Assembly (NCBI RefSeq): GCF_024741235.1
Contig: NZ_JANSKA010000001.1
Coordinates: forward strand, 1 to 64,000
DNA: 64,000 nucleotides
From: Tractidigestivibacter montrealensis
GTDB taxonomy: Bacteria > Actinomycetota > Coriobacteriia > Coriobacteriales > Atopobiaceae
Reading direction: 5' to 3'
Shown: positions 1-9,419 of the stretch, piece after piece
How positions within the stretch are numbered: position 1 is the first letter of the stretch
Layout: each line of letters starts with the position of its first letter
Translations under genes and position numbers: made by a program
Notes under the pieces: model-generated
What the model was told of the DNA's origin: nothing
Seen by the model: only the letters and a program-made list of their open reading frames with translations
Database searches by the model: none

Positions 1-50
1 GCGAAGTGTGGGAAATCGACAGAGCGAACTGTCGACTTTTACTTGACTGA

Positions 51-533
51 ATGCACTTCGACGGCTGGCCGGTGTGCTGGAGGGTGTCCCCGCACCCCGA
101 CGCGGGGCTGGCGCTCGGAACACTCGGGGACCTGGTCGCCGCCGTGCGCCCGACGTAGGGGAGGCCGCTGGTCCTGCACAGCGACGGGGGCGCGGTGTAC
201 ATGACCGACGAGTGGGCGGCGGCGTGCGCCGCCGGCCACGCGGCGCGCTCGATGTCGCGCAAGGCCAGGAGCCCGGACAACGCGAGGTGCGAGGGGTTCT
301 TCGGCACCCTCAAGAGCGACTTCTTCCACGGGACCGACTGGAGGGGCGTGACGTTCGCGGAGTTCCGCGAGGGGCTGGGCGCCTACATCGAGTGGCACGG
401 GGGCGGCAAGCCGAAGAAGGCACTAGGACGGAGGACGCCGAGTGAGCACCGCGCGCGGAGCTGGGCTACGCGGCGTAGCGGTGGTCCAGAGAAACGTCCG
501 GGGTCCCATTCCGCACACGCAAGCCGCTATTAG
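51..533 (+). pseudogene. IS3-family transposase, decayed C-terminal part
   Basis: This is the C-terminal half of an rve/DDE transposase. The frame contains LHSDGGAVYM (the second catalytic Asp in IS3 elements), then DNARCEGFFGTLK with the catalytic Glu, and a typical tail (YIEWHGGGKPKKALG, TPSEHRA). The frame is open from about 51 but interrupted by TAG at 156-158, where related proteins carry a residue between RPT and GRP. A second lesion near 450-458 shifts the end of the frame; without it the protein would stop at 476-478. The N-terminal orfA part is not present in the window. Just downstream (482-510) is a sequence of the type found at IS3 right ends (tggtcc...acgtccggggtcc). It is a dead element marking the edge of an accessory zone. 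Confidence 0.8.
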
Positions 534-729
534 AGTCTGACGCACGCGAAGAGCTCGAATCTATGTTGAAAGAGATCAAAGAGGTCCCTCTCTCTTTGTC
601 AGCGATACTTAGCGATACTTGGACACAGTGGAGGGAGAGCTGCGGCCAGCCCGTAGACCTGCGGCTTCTCTTGCCTACATACACCCAGAGCACCTCAATC
701 ATTTCCCTGGCGATACTTCATGATCAACT

Positions 730-1209
730 CTATGCCCAGTATGGGACGTATCGCATATTGCGAGGGGAAGCGGCTGGGTCGACCCGCTTGATGAGACCCG
801 CAGTCATCGTGTCCTTGATGATTCTCATCGCTTGTGCTTTCTTTTCACCAAGCCCAAACGTCCGGCGGATGTCTGCGTTCTCTATGACCTCAAAGTTAAC
901 GTAAGCGAGGCATGCTTGCGTGTAGCACGTGCGGATGCGGTCTTCCTTTGTTGTGAGTTCGAAGGGAATGTGCGAGAAGAGCGCAACCTTTGTAAAGCGA
1001 TCGCCCTGCGACTGAACGATAGGTGCAACCAACCCGTTGTCACACGTTGCTGCGATCACCTTGTCGTATCCGCTGCCGCGCTCTTCGCAAATGCCGCATT
1101 TATGCATGAATCCGGCAAGGTTCTCGTTACGGGATACGGGTACGGTATCGACCAGTCTCTCTACGCTAATCAGGGGAGCGCCCGCGTTCGAGATTGTCTG
1201 CAGACGCAT
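730..1209 (-). pseudogene. C-terminal fragment of AlbA/RecG-like ATP-binding protein
   Basis: The 159-residue frame opens inside a domain: NAGAPLISVERLVDTVPVSRNENLA followed by GICEERGSGYDKVI matches the end of the GHKL-type ATPase module (HATPase_c_4) in Schlafen-AlbA/putative RecG-like transcriptional regulators. A C-terminal winged-helix-like tail follows (FGLGEKKAQAMRIIKDTM). Intact members run to roughly 400-600 residues with an N-terminal AlbA_2 domain, and that part is missing upstream (coordinates above 1209). No good start or ribosome site is visible, so I call it a remnant. These proteins are common in mobile and defence regions. Confidence 0.65.
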
Positions 1210-1555
1210 TCATTAACGGTAACAGAACAAGGGGATGCGACCGGAGCAAACGGATGCATTCGTGTGGGAAGGTGGAGGATGAACAACTGAGGATACCGGT
1301 CGTTGACATATAAATACTTCACCCAGAGCCGGCCATATACCCCTTGGAAAGAGAGGTAGCTGCGGTTGAAATTTGCCATACGAATACCGCACTTAGCAGC
1401 ATGCGTCTACCGCAGCGATACCCATGGAGCGCTGACTGCTACAACAGCCGCGCAATTGCAGACACGAATACCCACCGAATGACAAGCCGCGCCCATCTTC
1501 ACATGCGCCATTAATCGCACGGCATTGTCGTCCGCATTGTGAATGACATCCTCCC
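1210..1555. other. intergenic, no gene seen
   Basis: I see no coding frame with recognisable protein character here, on either strand. The stretch lies between the AlbA/RecG-like remnant and the GtrA remnant and is probably the scar of earlier insertions and deletions. Confidence 0.5.
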
Positions 1556-1785
1556 CTACCCCGCGTCAAGCCAACGCTTGCGGGAGAAGAAGTTCCAGAA
1601 CATCACCAGCGTGGTTGCGAGGACCTTCGTGAGCATGTACCACTCATCGCCGACGAGGCGGCCGCCCAGCCACATGATCGCCTCGTTCAGCCCCAGGCCG
1701 ATGACGGAGAGTGTGACGAAGATGATAAACTCGCGCGTCCTCGAGAGCCCCTCACGGTGCGCGAACACGAGGTTTACTCAACGGG
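1556..1785 (-). pseudogene. GtrA-family membrane protein, C-terminal fragment
   Basis: The frame reads LVFAHREGLSRTREF, a hydrophobic segment (IIFVTLSVIGLGLNEAIMWL) and then VLATTLVMFWNFFSRKRW. These are the third and fourth transmembrane segments and the conserved NF..RKRW end of GtrA-like proteins, which help flip or transfer polyprenyl-linked sugars. A TGA codon sits directly before the VNLVFAH stretch, so the first half of the roughly 130-140-residue family is lost. It was probably part of a surface polysaccharide locus, consistent with the one at 7-19 kb. Confidence 0.7.
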
Positions 1786-1821
1786 TCAATCCGCTACTCC
1801 CCATCAGCCCCCACAACAAGT

Positions 1822-3288
1822 TCAGGCGTCATCATCCTGCGCAATGGGAAAGCTAAGAGCCTTGTATACCTCAGCAGGAAAACTGTTTTCGTATATCCCC
1901 AGCTTCTGTCGAGTGCTTTTCACTTTCTCTCCACTGGCATCAGGAGAGAAGATGACTAGACATAAATCGTGTACGTACCTCTCTATTTCTTCCTCAGTTG
2001 GCCCACTCGGATTGCCCGGCGAATTTCGCCTAAGAGCACCGATACTTTCACGTACTGCATCAACGAATGCGGGGTACTTACGCCCCTCCTCATACAGAGA
2101 GTCAAAATCAGTACCGAGAGTAATCGATCGGAAGAGCTCGCTGTTCTCCCTTTGAATGAAGATAAGAACCGGAAGGAACGCACAGGTCGCAACCATATCC
2201 GCTAAACATAAATCGTAGAAATAATTATCTCTGCCCAAACACCTTTTGGCGTATCTTCTAGCACCGTCAAACTTGGGCAGAAGCCGCATCACATCCCTTG
2301 GAGTTAGCTCTCTGCTCTTGAGCAGCTCTATTTCCAACTCATCGAACCGAGACATTGCACTCGTCTTAAACTCCCTGCCCGTCACCACCCTGAACGCGTC
2401 GCATGGTGGAAGGGTCACACGGTAGTCGAAAAAGCGTTCGAGAAATCTTTGAGAGGCATATCCCCCGCCATAGACTCCCGCCATTGCCTTTGAAAGCTGG
2501 ACCGAGTCAGCAGAAAAGACTGTGATTATATTTTCGCTTTGGAATAGGCTTTTCACCTGCTCAAGCAATCGAACGGCAAAATCTGGTCTGCATCGGTCCA
2601 GCTCATCGATGAAAATCACGAGCCTGTCTGCGACCTCAAGACTGCCGTTTTCCGCCATGGAGGCTATTGCTTCCCGAAGCTTGGCCCTTTGCCTGTATGC
2701 CTCGATTAAATCCTTGCCACTTAGGGCATTATGGATGCCGGTAGCGCAAGACTTAAGGGGAGATATTGCTCCTACCGCAGCATCTACCACCTTCAGCAAC
2801 CACTTCTCCAGTTCTGGTTGCTTGGTTAGATAGTCTTGACCAAGTTGAGATGCCAACGCCGCGAACAGAGCGCTAATTGGATCTTCGGCATCATCATTAT
2901 CCCAAGCGTTGAAGTAGAGTGCGAGAAACGTTGGACGATCATGCTCCGAAAGCGCTTCGATAACTTTTTTGATTCGCGAATCATGTACATCGACCTCTGA
3001 AAGCTGCGAACCATTCAGCGCATTCATGATGCATTGAGCCGACTTAACGAAGAACGTCTTTCCCTCGCACCAGGGGGCGTCAAGCATGACGGTGTAGGGG
3101 CCATCGATGCATTGCAACATCTCAATGAAAGCAACTAATTCTGCATTTCTACCGGCAGTATCCTCATTAATGGAGTCGGCTATGTTTTCCCAGGTAGGTT
3201 CCTTTTCAAGCCTCACGATTCTGCCGCCAGCCATTCTGCGCCCTTTCTTGTCTTTGGGGTACCGCCCTAAATTGAACTCTTGTATCAC
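1822..3288 (-). CDS. KAP-family P-loop NTPase
   Basis: The 488-residue protein has the KAP NTPase layout. The Walker A-like motif is APWCEGKT at residues 71-78 (the usual first Gly is Ala). The family-typical YFNAWDNDDAEDP is near 125-137, and a clear Walker B/DELDR motif (VIFIDELDRCRPDF) is at 224-237. The start ATG at 3288 fits the domain. I see no confident transmembrane pair between Walker A and B, although many KAP proteins have one. It is the last of three same-strand genes (GIY-YIG, ApeA-like, KAP) with gaps of 77 and 208 bp. KAP NTPases recur in phage-exclusion and abortive-infection loci, so I infer an energy-dependent partner in a defence cassette; the exact role is unknown. Base composition is lower in GC than the housekeeping genes downstream, suggesting transfer. 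Confidence 0.85.
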   Translation of the reverse strand: MIQEFNLGRYPKDKKGRRMAGGRIVRLEKEPTWENIADSINEDTAGRNAELVAFIEMLQCIDGPYTVMLDAPWCEGKTFFVKSAQCIMNALNGSQLSEVDVHDSRIKKVIEALSEHDRPTFLALYFNAWDNDDAEDPISALFAALASQLGQDYLTKQPELEKWLLKVVDAAVGAISPLKSCATGIHNALSGKDLIEAYRQRAKLREAIASMAENGSLEVADRLVIFIDELDRCRPDFAVRLLEQVKSLFQSENIITVFSADSVQLSKAMAGVYGGGYASQRFLERFFDYRVTLPPCDAFRVVTGREFKTSAMSRFDELEIELLKSRELTPRDVMRLLPKFDGARRYAKRCLGRDNYFYDLCLADMVATCAFLPVLIFIQRENSELFRSITLGTDFDSLYEEGRKYPAFVDAVRESIGALRRNSPGNPSGPTEEEIERYVHDLCLVIFSPDASGEKVKSTRQKLGIYENSFPAEVYKALSFPIAQDDDA

Positions 3289-3496
3289 GCGCTACGGCTC
3301 ATGCTATTGCGATATTACAAGACAAGCAGGCTGAGAATACCTAACGCCATCTTTCCTGACGGGGTCGGGAGTGGCAGGTAGAACAAGGATTCATCTTCCC
3401 GAAGTACTGGCAAGACGGCCACCTTTCATTTCTGGTGACCCCAGCCACTCCAAACACGTCACCTCAGCTCTTTACCTCCAGACAGACAGCCGGTCC

Positions 3497-4882
3497 TTAG
3501 ACATGAAGTGAATAGTTCTCTTTTAGAGTTCGTCTCGCCACATTCATGAACGAAGAACTCTCAAAAGCCTCCAATATTGCATCAGGTGCATTAAGTCTTT
3601 TCATTTCGATCACGTACGCCAAGACAATCTGTGCATAGTAATGATTTGTCATCATTTCGTATTCGCGTTCATCACTTAACGCATGGGCACCCTCGTTCCT
3701 AAGCTTTATCTGCTCTTTCCGAAACCGTTTCCAATCGGGAATGAGCTCTTTGCCCCACCTTCCGCTCTCTTCATAAGCATGGTCAAGGAGCATGCCGTAT
3801 GAGGGGCGTGATAGTAAGCTCAAAAGACCTCTAGCTCTGTCCTTAATCGAATTATCCGCTGCCGCAAGCATTGGTTCTACATACGATTCCAGCGTTTCCC
3901 TGTCATACAAATCCTCGGAATTCGCGCGAGCCAAGGATTCAAACATTGAAGTGGCTGCAAAAAGCAGCATATCAAAGGGCATATCCCAGTGCCCCAAAAG
4001 CGAAGTGAGCATGCTGCTTGCTTGAACCTCATCACCCTCCATTTTCATCCAGCAGTCAAACATTTCTGGGAGATAATCTCTCGCAATAGAAAAGGGAATG
4101 GGAACATTTCGATGATTCACATTTTTCTTTTCGCCCAAACAAGAGGCCAAATAGACGTTGACCGGGCGAACATCCCCGCGCAGGTATATGCGCAGGTCAT
4201 TGATGTCCGGAAAAGAGCCAAAGCAGAGCGCTAGAAAGGACCGCGCTCTCGAGAGTTCATGCGACCACAGTTCATCAAGCGCAACCGCATCTCCAAAACT
4301 TATATGAATTCGTGCGAAGCAGGGCAAATATATGCCATTAGCGTTCCGTTTTATTCTCTCTATACCGTATTGAAGCTCAATTGAGCATCTCCCAGATTGG
4401 TACAGCAATAGAGCATCACTCGTGTCCTGGCACTCTATCAATGCTGCAACGCAATCAATTTCTTGAGAGGGGCAGACACCAACCCATTCCCTCAGTCCCT
4501 CGATTTCTAAGTCGGCGCTATCGATAAGAGCTGCCGGGTCGAATTCGTGATGAGAGCAATATACAACGCCGGCAGACAATCTCTCCCGGCTATTTCCTGG
4601 GCATGTCCATTCCACCCCCATTGATTGGACATCACCAAGGACAATATTCAGACCATCCTGCGTCTGCCCGAATAGATAGTCATACCGAGGCGGCTCTAAG
4701 CTAGCTGCGTAGCTCCCTGTTTCCTCCAATGTTCTTGTTTGGCTAATGTCTCCAAAAGGAATGTCCAGAACTGCCCCAGTTTCCCCTGAGAATTGGCAAA
4801 CACCCTGAGCGTTGTTCTTTCCGGCTCTCATCTTTTCCCAGCTAAGGTTCCACTTAGCCATCTTCCAAACTTCATCTTTCAT
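3497..4882 (-). CDS. ApeA-like HEPN-domain anti-phage protein
   Basis: This 461-residue protein has the architecture of ApeA-type abortive-infection proteins: an N-terminal beta-rich ApeA N-terminal domain (about residues 20-230) and a C-terminal all-helical HEPN domain (about 270-450). The HEPN ribonuclease motif R-x4-H is present as RNEGAH at residues 395-400, with its Arg codon at 3698-3700. Known HEPN enzymes of this kind cut RNA, often tRNA, after infection and halt growth; that activity is inferred here. The start ATG at 4882 may give way to the internal ATG of MAKWNLSWEKM seven codons in. Neighbours are a GIY-YIG protein 77 bp upstream and a KAP NTPase 208 bp downstream on the same strand, so co-transcription is likely. 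Family assignment is by motif and layout, not by database search. Confidence 0.75.
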   Translation of the reverse strand: MKDEVWKMAKWNLSWEKMRAGKNNAQGVCQFSGETGAVLDIPFGDISQTRTLEETGSYAASLEPPRYDYLFGQTQDGLNIVLGDVQSMGVEWTCPGNSRERLSAGVVYCSHHEFDPAALIDSADLEIEGLREWVGVCPSQEIDCVAALIECQDTSDALLLYQSGRCSIELQYGIERIKRNANGIYLPCFARIHISFGDAVALDELWSHELSRARSFLALCFGSFPDINDLRIYLRGDVRPVNVYLASCLGEKKNVNHRNVPIPFSIARDYLPEMFDCWMKMEGDEVQASSMLTSLLGHWDMPFDMLLFAATSMFESLARANSEDLYDRETLESYVEPMLAAADNSIKDRARGLLSLLSRPSYGMLLDHAYEESGRWGKELIPDWKRFRKEQIKLRNEGAHALSDEREYEMMTNHYYAQIVLAYVIEMKRLNAPDAILEAFESSSFMNVARRTLKENYSLHV

Positions 4883-4959
4883 TCTGCCTCCAGACTAGAA
4901 GCCATAGAAAAGCTTGGAGAGCGTAACCGATTTGAGCTTATTTCCCTAAACGCTTTGGT

Positions 4960-5613
4960 CTAATTGTTGTATCCGAGTCCCTGCATACGATTTGAGGGGG
5001 CTATAGAAACCTCGTATCCACGAAGACCGAAGCCAGTCCTATTCAGCAGGTATTTATCATCTGTTGTCGCGAACTCTTCTTTCTCCATTTCATACATTTC
5101 ATCCGAAGTAGTCTTTCGCTTCGAATGGTCAACTCTTAGGAATATCCGCGTAGTATCCAACCGCCTAAATGAATCGATAGAGAGTTTCGAATATTCATAA
5201 CTACCGAACACCAGTCTGTCGAATGGCATTTTCTTGTTCCAGTGAGTTTCTATCCGGCGCTTTATATTGTTAGTACAGCCACAATATACCTGCTTATATT
5301 CATCTAGTACCATGATGTACTCGCCCTGCACCCCTTTGTAGGGCCGAATATCATCAATCTCAAAGAAGGAGTTGTGCAGACTCAGCCAACCTGCAAGCCA
5401 TCTATCAAACGCATCGCGTGATAGGGACTCAAAATAGCGCATGTTCAAATCGTAGTTATACAGACATCCCTTCGTGTGCTTCTCGATTTCATTCTCATCC
5501 ATGGGGAGGAACGAGAATATTAGAGACCCATCCTTGCGCCGTTCAATATAGTTCTCTCTCGTAAGGTGAAGCTGATCTGCACTCCTTCTAACGCTGGTCC
5601 CAAAGTGCCTCAT
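4960..5613 (-). CDS. GIY-YIG nuclease domain protein
   Basis: The 217-residue protein has a central GIY-YIG fold: GEYIMVLD (97-104) as the GIY strand, QVYCG (108-112) in place of YIG, and NNIKRRIETHW (115-125) carrying the conserved Arg and His. A candidate catalytic Glu lies in the helix EMEKEEF and an Asn in LLNRTG. The N-terminal 90 residues are unassigned and rich in charged residues. GIY-YIG domains nick or cut DNA in repair enzymes, homing endonucleases and some phage-restriction proteins. As the first gene of the presumed GIY-YIG/ApeA/KAP operon it may be a second effector or a DNA sensor. The YIG motif is altered to YCG, so catalytic competence needs checking. Confidence 0.75.
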   Translation of the reverse strand: MRHFGTSVRRSADQLHLTRENYIERRKDGSLIFSFLPMDENEIEKHTKGCLYNYDLNMRYFESLSRDAFDRWLAGWLSLHNSFFEIDDIRPYKGVQGEYIMVLDEYKQVYCGCTNNIKRRIETHWNKKMPFDRLVFGSYEYSKLSIDSFRRLDTTRIFLRVDHSKRKTTSDEMYEMEKEEFATTDDKYLLNRTGFGLRGYEVSIAPSNRMQGLGYNN

Positions 5614-6927
5614 TCATACCTCCGACAGGATGAGTTGCTTATTCTCTTACGATAGCGATTAGGCAGAACGGAACTAACTATTTTCTGGCAAAGCATCGGC
5701 CCCAGACGTATTTCAATACCCAGCTAGATCTTCTCTCATGTTCGTAGGCATTGCGGCCATGGCTCTTGAGAGCTCCGGCCTTCGGCCTCGTCGGCATGGT
5801 TCCGCGGCAGAATCCAATTAGCCTACATCCTTGGACCGCCGAAGTCCCTACCTAACTCGGCCGCCATCTTTTCCAATACCTCCTTTGTATTAGTATTCGT
5901 TAACTTCTCTCTCGCTGGCTTGAGGGCGAGACGGCTGCGGTCCCAAGCATGAAATAGTTTCTAGTTTGGGCATACGGCAACGCTGACCACCGTTGGCCAC
6001 TACACTTCCCGACGCCAGAATCTCGGGAGAAGACGCCAGAGAGGGTCGATCAGCGCCGACAGGACGGAGAACGTTCGCGGAGGCGCCAGAACGGGTGAGA
6101 CGATTGCATCAATCGACAGGTCGGCCGGCACGTCGGAGCCGATGATCTAAAAATTCGCGATGGTGGGCCATCTCTCGCCCGAGCCGCCGAGCACGGGGCA
6201 GCCGAAGAGCGAGGTCATCGCGATAAACGATTCAACGATAAACTCCTGGTGCGACAACTGCGGGAGTTGGCACAAGCAACGTCACACGGCCGTGATGATG
6301 TACGCGTGGCTCCAAGACAAGCTCGACCCCAGCAGCCCTTGCTCCACTCTTGCAGCGCCACGTCAGATGTCAGCGAGGAGAGATGGTCAGAGAGTGCGAC
6401 TGCAGGGGATGTCAGAGGTTTCAGCTATCTAGCGCCGGTCACCGCGTCCCTTGAGCCCCAGCTCGATTTCGACAAGGCAGGTCTTGGGGGTTCACGACGT
6501 GATCGCCAAGAACGGACTCAATAGAACATTTGGCACCTTCGTGTCCTAGTAATGGACGAGCAGCTCCAAGAGAGATCCATGTAGGGGGGCACACTACTTC
6601 ATACTGGAAATCACGTGCTACGGCAGGTAATCGCCTCGCTCATATTCTCCACCTAGCATAAGTGCAAGAGCTGGCACTCGCTCCTGAGCAAGGGCTTGTC
6701 TGCAGACGCGGTCATCCGCAGCACCATCTAGGTCCACATTGGAGAAATCTAAGCAAGACAGAAACTAGAGCTCAGACCTAGAAAAAGCATAACGGTAATG
6801 ACATGGTTAGGAAGAATTCGATATTCAATACCGCACCAAAGGACAGCAGGCCCCCTCGGGATGTTCACTACAATAAAGCCATCTCGTGAACAGCCATTTC
6901 TTTCCGTTGCATTAGTGGCTACTGGGG
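5614..6927. other. non-coding, decayed accessory DNA
   Basis: About 1.3 kb without a gene I can support. The longest frames (for example 6160-6432 on the plus strand) are GC-driven and show no domain. A short Cys-containing stretch (INSWCDNCGSWHKQRH) may be a transposase zinc-ribbon relic but cannot be assigned. The segment separates the defence cassette from the polysaccharide genes and probably records several dead insertions. Confidence 0.5.
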
Positions 6928-7983
6928 ATGCCGGGTATGGGCACAGCCGTTGAGACCAAACCGCGAAAGACCACTCTCTGCTTCGAATGGGCTCGGGGAT
7001 TTGCAGCTGCAATGGTTGTACTTCTTCATGTCACACAGGGAATCATGTCAAACTACCCCATAGGCGCTATCGGAGAATCCCGCGCAATCATCTGGACCGT
7101 AACTCAGCTCCCTCTAGGACGCTGGGCGGTCCCCGTCTTTCTGATGATTTCCGGTGCGCTATTGCTCAATCCCGAGAAGCAGGCTCGTTGGAAAGACATT
7201 TGGAGATACGAGCGGCGCATGGCACTCGTACTCGCAACTTTCGGTTACGCATTCTGCCTGATGGAACAATATGCCGGAACGCGCCAGCTCTCGACTGAGC
7301 TCTTTGGAATCTCAATACTCCATCTGCTTTCCGGCAGGAGCTGGTCTCACCTTTGATACCTCTATGCCATGATGGGCATCTACGTGCTCCTGCCTATGGT
7401 AAAAGCCTATACGACCAGCGTCAGTCGAGGGGATTTGAGGACCTTTCTTATCATCCTTTTCGTGCTAACGGTGTGCATCCCCTCGCTCAATGGCGCGCTG
7501 CCCATCGCCGTCGACACCCTGATCTGGACACCGTCCTATCTTTTCCGCTTTCTGCTCGGCCACCATGCCCTCACTTACATAGACTCACCCCCCCGATTAA
7601 TATCTGTCTGCATTTCCCTCGTAGTACTGGGATCCTTCGCCCAGATTTCATATATCGCCTCTGGTAACTACGGTGACTGGGTACGCTCGCCTTCCTCGGT
7701 ATTCGTCGCCGGGATCTCGCTGATGGTCTTTCTTCTCTTCAAGGGTCACTGCGAGAAGCCGTATGGCCCAAAAGGCGTAGTCGCTTTCGCCTCCTCGTAT
7801 AGCTTTGTCATCTACGTCCTACATCCCATATTCCTGAACATTGCATACAAGGCGCTTGGGCTAGGGCCGTGGGGTGCGCCGCCTGTGCTGTTTGAGCTAA
7901 GCATGTGGGCTGTGGCATTCTTCGGATCAGCGGTTGTGATATGGGTCATGCGAAAGATACCTGGCATGCGCAGAATTCTATAA
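6928..7983 (+). pseudogene. acyltransferase-3 family protein, interrupted by TGA
   Basis: Two pieces in the same frame (6928-7356 and 7357-7983) together give a roughly 351-residue multi-pass acyltransferase (Acyl_transf_3, OafA/WecH-like). The N-terminal signature is FEWARGFAAAMVVLLHV with the conserved His, followed by repeated hydrophobic segments. The break is a single TGA at 7354-7356 in the context SHL*YLYAMMGIYVL; relatives have Trp here (HLWYLY), so TGG to TGA is the simplest event. Such enzymes move acetyl or other acyl groups onto cell-surface sugars at the membrane. The 3' part has a C7 run at 7588-7594. It may be a recent pseudogene, a read-through product or a sequence error. Confidence 0.8.
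7588..7594 (+). repeat. C7 homopolymer inside acyltransferase frame
   Basis: Seven consecutive C lie within the reading frame of the interrupted acyltransferase (context IDSPPRLIS). At this length the frame is maintained. It is a weaker relative of the G8 tract in the other acyltransferase of the locus at 18412-18419. Confidence 0.6.
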
Positions 7984-8097
7984 ATAATCTTCGTAGGAGC
8001 ACTGACTGCTATCAAGGGGAGGTGACTGCTTTAGAAAGCCGTTTCGAGACCAGAAAGAACACTCGGAGGTTCAAGAGCGTGACGTGCCAACTCCCTG

Positions 8098-9336
8098 CTA
8101 ATGGCTAGCATGCCTCAATCCGGCAATCCGCTCTTTAACCCTATTGATAACCCAAGCGACCAGTAAACTTCCGAGCAACCCGCAGAAGAAGCCGGCAAGT
8201 CTAGTTGAGGGGCTATAACGAACCCACGCACCAGCAACAAAGTCCTTTGCTGGAAAGTCACTGAATTCCGTACTTCCTCTAAGAATCTGGAAGTAAACGA
8301 TGAAATTAGGAATGTTTACGAACATCAGGTGAGACATCATGATTGTGAAAGTATTCTCGGCAACAAAGTCGACAATCTTAACCCGTCCGATTCGGCTGGA
8401 CATCATCTGCATGACCTTGTACCAAAACAGGGTCCCGGTGATGGAGGTACAGAGAGGCATCCACCAGGAATTGAAGTTCCTCATATTGCTCGTTGCAATG
8501 AAGTTCGCCTTATCGCCGTACACGCATATGAGTAGCACGTTGACCGCACAGCAAGCTCCGCAGGCATAGAGAAGCCTCCATTGCTCAACGTGCTTCTCCC
8601 AATAGAGACGGAACATTCTGCCCATGTGGTAAAACTGTAAATACCAGATGCTCCTGAGCACGAAGCGATAGATTCTCTTAGCTCCGGGCAGCCCATCCAT
8701 GCATAGTTTCAAATCGACGAACCCGATAACTATCAGAAGGACAAGAAGTGCGTAATCTTTTTTGCGTTTGCCCAGACAAAGTAGGCGATTCAGAACCAGA
8801 TAGCCAACCTCAACCCAGAAGAGCATTATCACAAACCATCCCGCCCCAGTAATGGAAGACAGAGGCTCTAAGAAAAGAAGGTTCTGGATTGTACGGAGAT
8901 TGAACGGGCTTGAGAACCAATTGACAATTCCGCAACGATAAAGAATGTATGACAAAGCATCGCCAGCAAGGGACCAAATGATATAGGGGACTAACAGATG
9001 AAGCACCTTATGCTGTATCCCCTCTCCTACACCTCTGTCTTTAAAGAAATAGCCCGAGATAAAAACGAGCATTGGCATATAAAATGAGTTGTACGGAAAG
9101 ACACTCGAAAGAATACCAACCCTTGTACTTACATGATCATCTATGACCATGATTATTGCCAGAGCTTCAAGCCACTGGAAGGTTTGATTACGCGACTTCG
9201 GCTTCACCTGGTTCAAGGCGAGGAATTCCTTTCGGGGTAGAGCAGCGTCTGTAATAATCGTTCTCATAGGATGAGAAATGAAAAACTGATCATTCTCGCG
9301 GAATTGGAGTCGTCCACATACCTCAGTTCGCTCCAT
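8098..9336 (-). CDS. acyltransferase-3 family membrane protein
   Basis: A 412-residue polytopic protein of the Acyl_transf_3 / fucose 4-O-acetylase type. The first membrane segment carries the family motif FQWLEALAIIMVIDDHV, followed by FYMPMLVFISGYFFKD and about nine further hydrophobic segments. The likely role is O-acylation of a repeat-unit sugar on the cytoplasmic or outer membrane face, with the acyl donor unknown. The listed start adds about 40 residues before the domain; the internal ATG of MRTIITDAAL is an equally plausible start. It is convergent with the broken acyltransferase at 6928-7983 and on the same strand as the Wzy-like gene at 9688. The gene looks intact, so it could cover for the broken neighbours, though specificity probably differs. 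Confidence 0.82.
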   Translation of the reverse strand: MERTEVCGRLQFRENDQFFISHPMRTIITDAALPRKEFLALNQVKPKSRNQTFQWLEALAIIMVIDDHVSTRVGILSSVFPYNSFYMPMLVFISGYFFKDRGVGEGIQHKVLHLLVPYIIWSLAGDALSYILYRCGIVNWFSSPFNLRTIQNLLFLEPLSSITGAGWFVIMLFWVEVGYLVLNRLLCLGKRKKDYALLVLLIVIGFVDLKLCMDGLPGAKRIYRFVLRSIWYLQFYHMGRMFRLYWEKHVEQWRLLYACGACCAVNVLLICVYGDKANFIATSNMRNFNSWWMPLCTSITGTLFWYKVMQMMSSRIGRVKIVDFVAENTFTIMMSHLMFVNIPNFIVYFQILRGSTEFSDFPAKDFVAGAWVRYSPSTRLAGFFCGLLGSLLVAWVINRVKERIAGLRHASH

Positions 9337-9419
9337 TTCCTACAAGAAATGTAGGTCCAAATCATCCTAGGTACGGTTGCAACGCTTTTTCAAGAACGAG
9401 CCTCTACTATATGAAAAAG

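Noticed and set aside
6160-6432. Plus-strand frame with Cys/His residues, possible zinc-ribbon protein
   Set aside because: No recognisable family, no ribosome site, and adjacent DNA is decayed.
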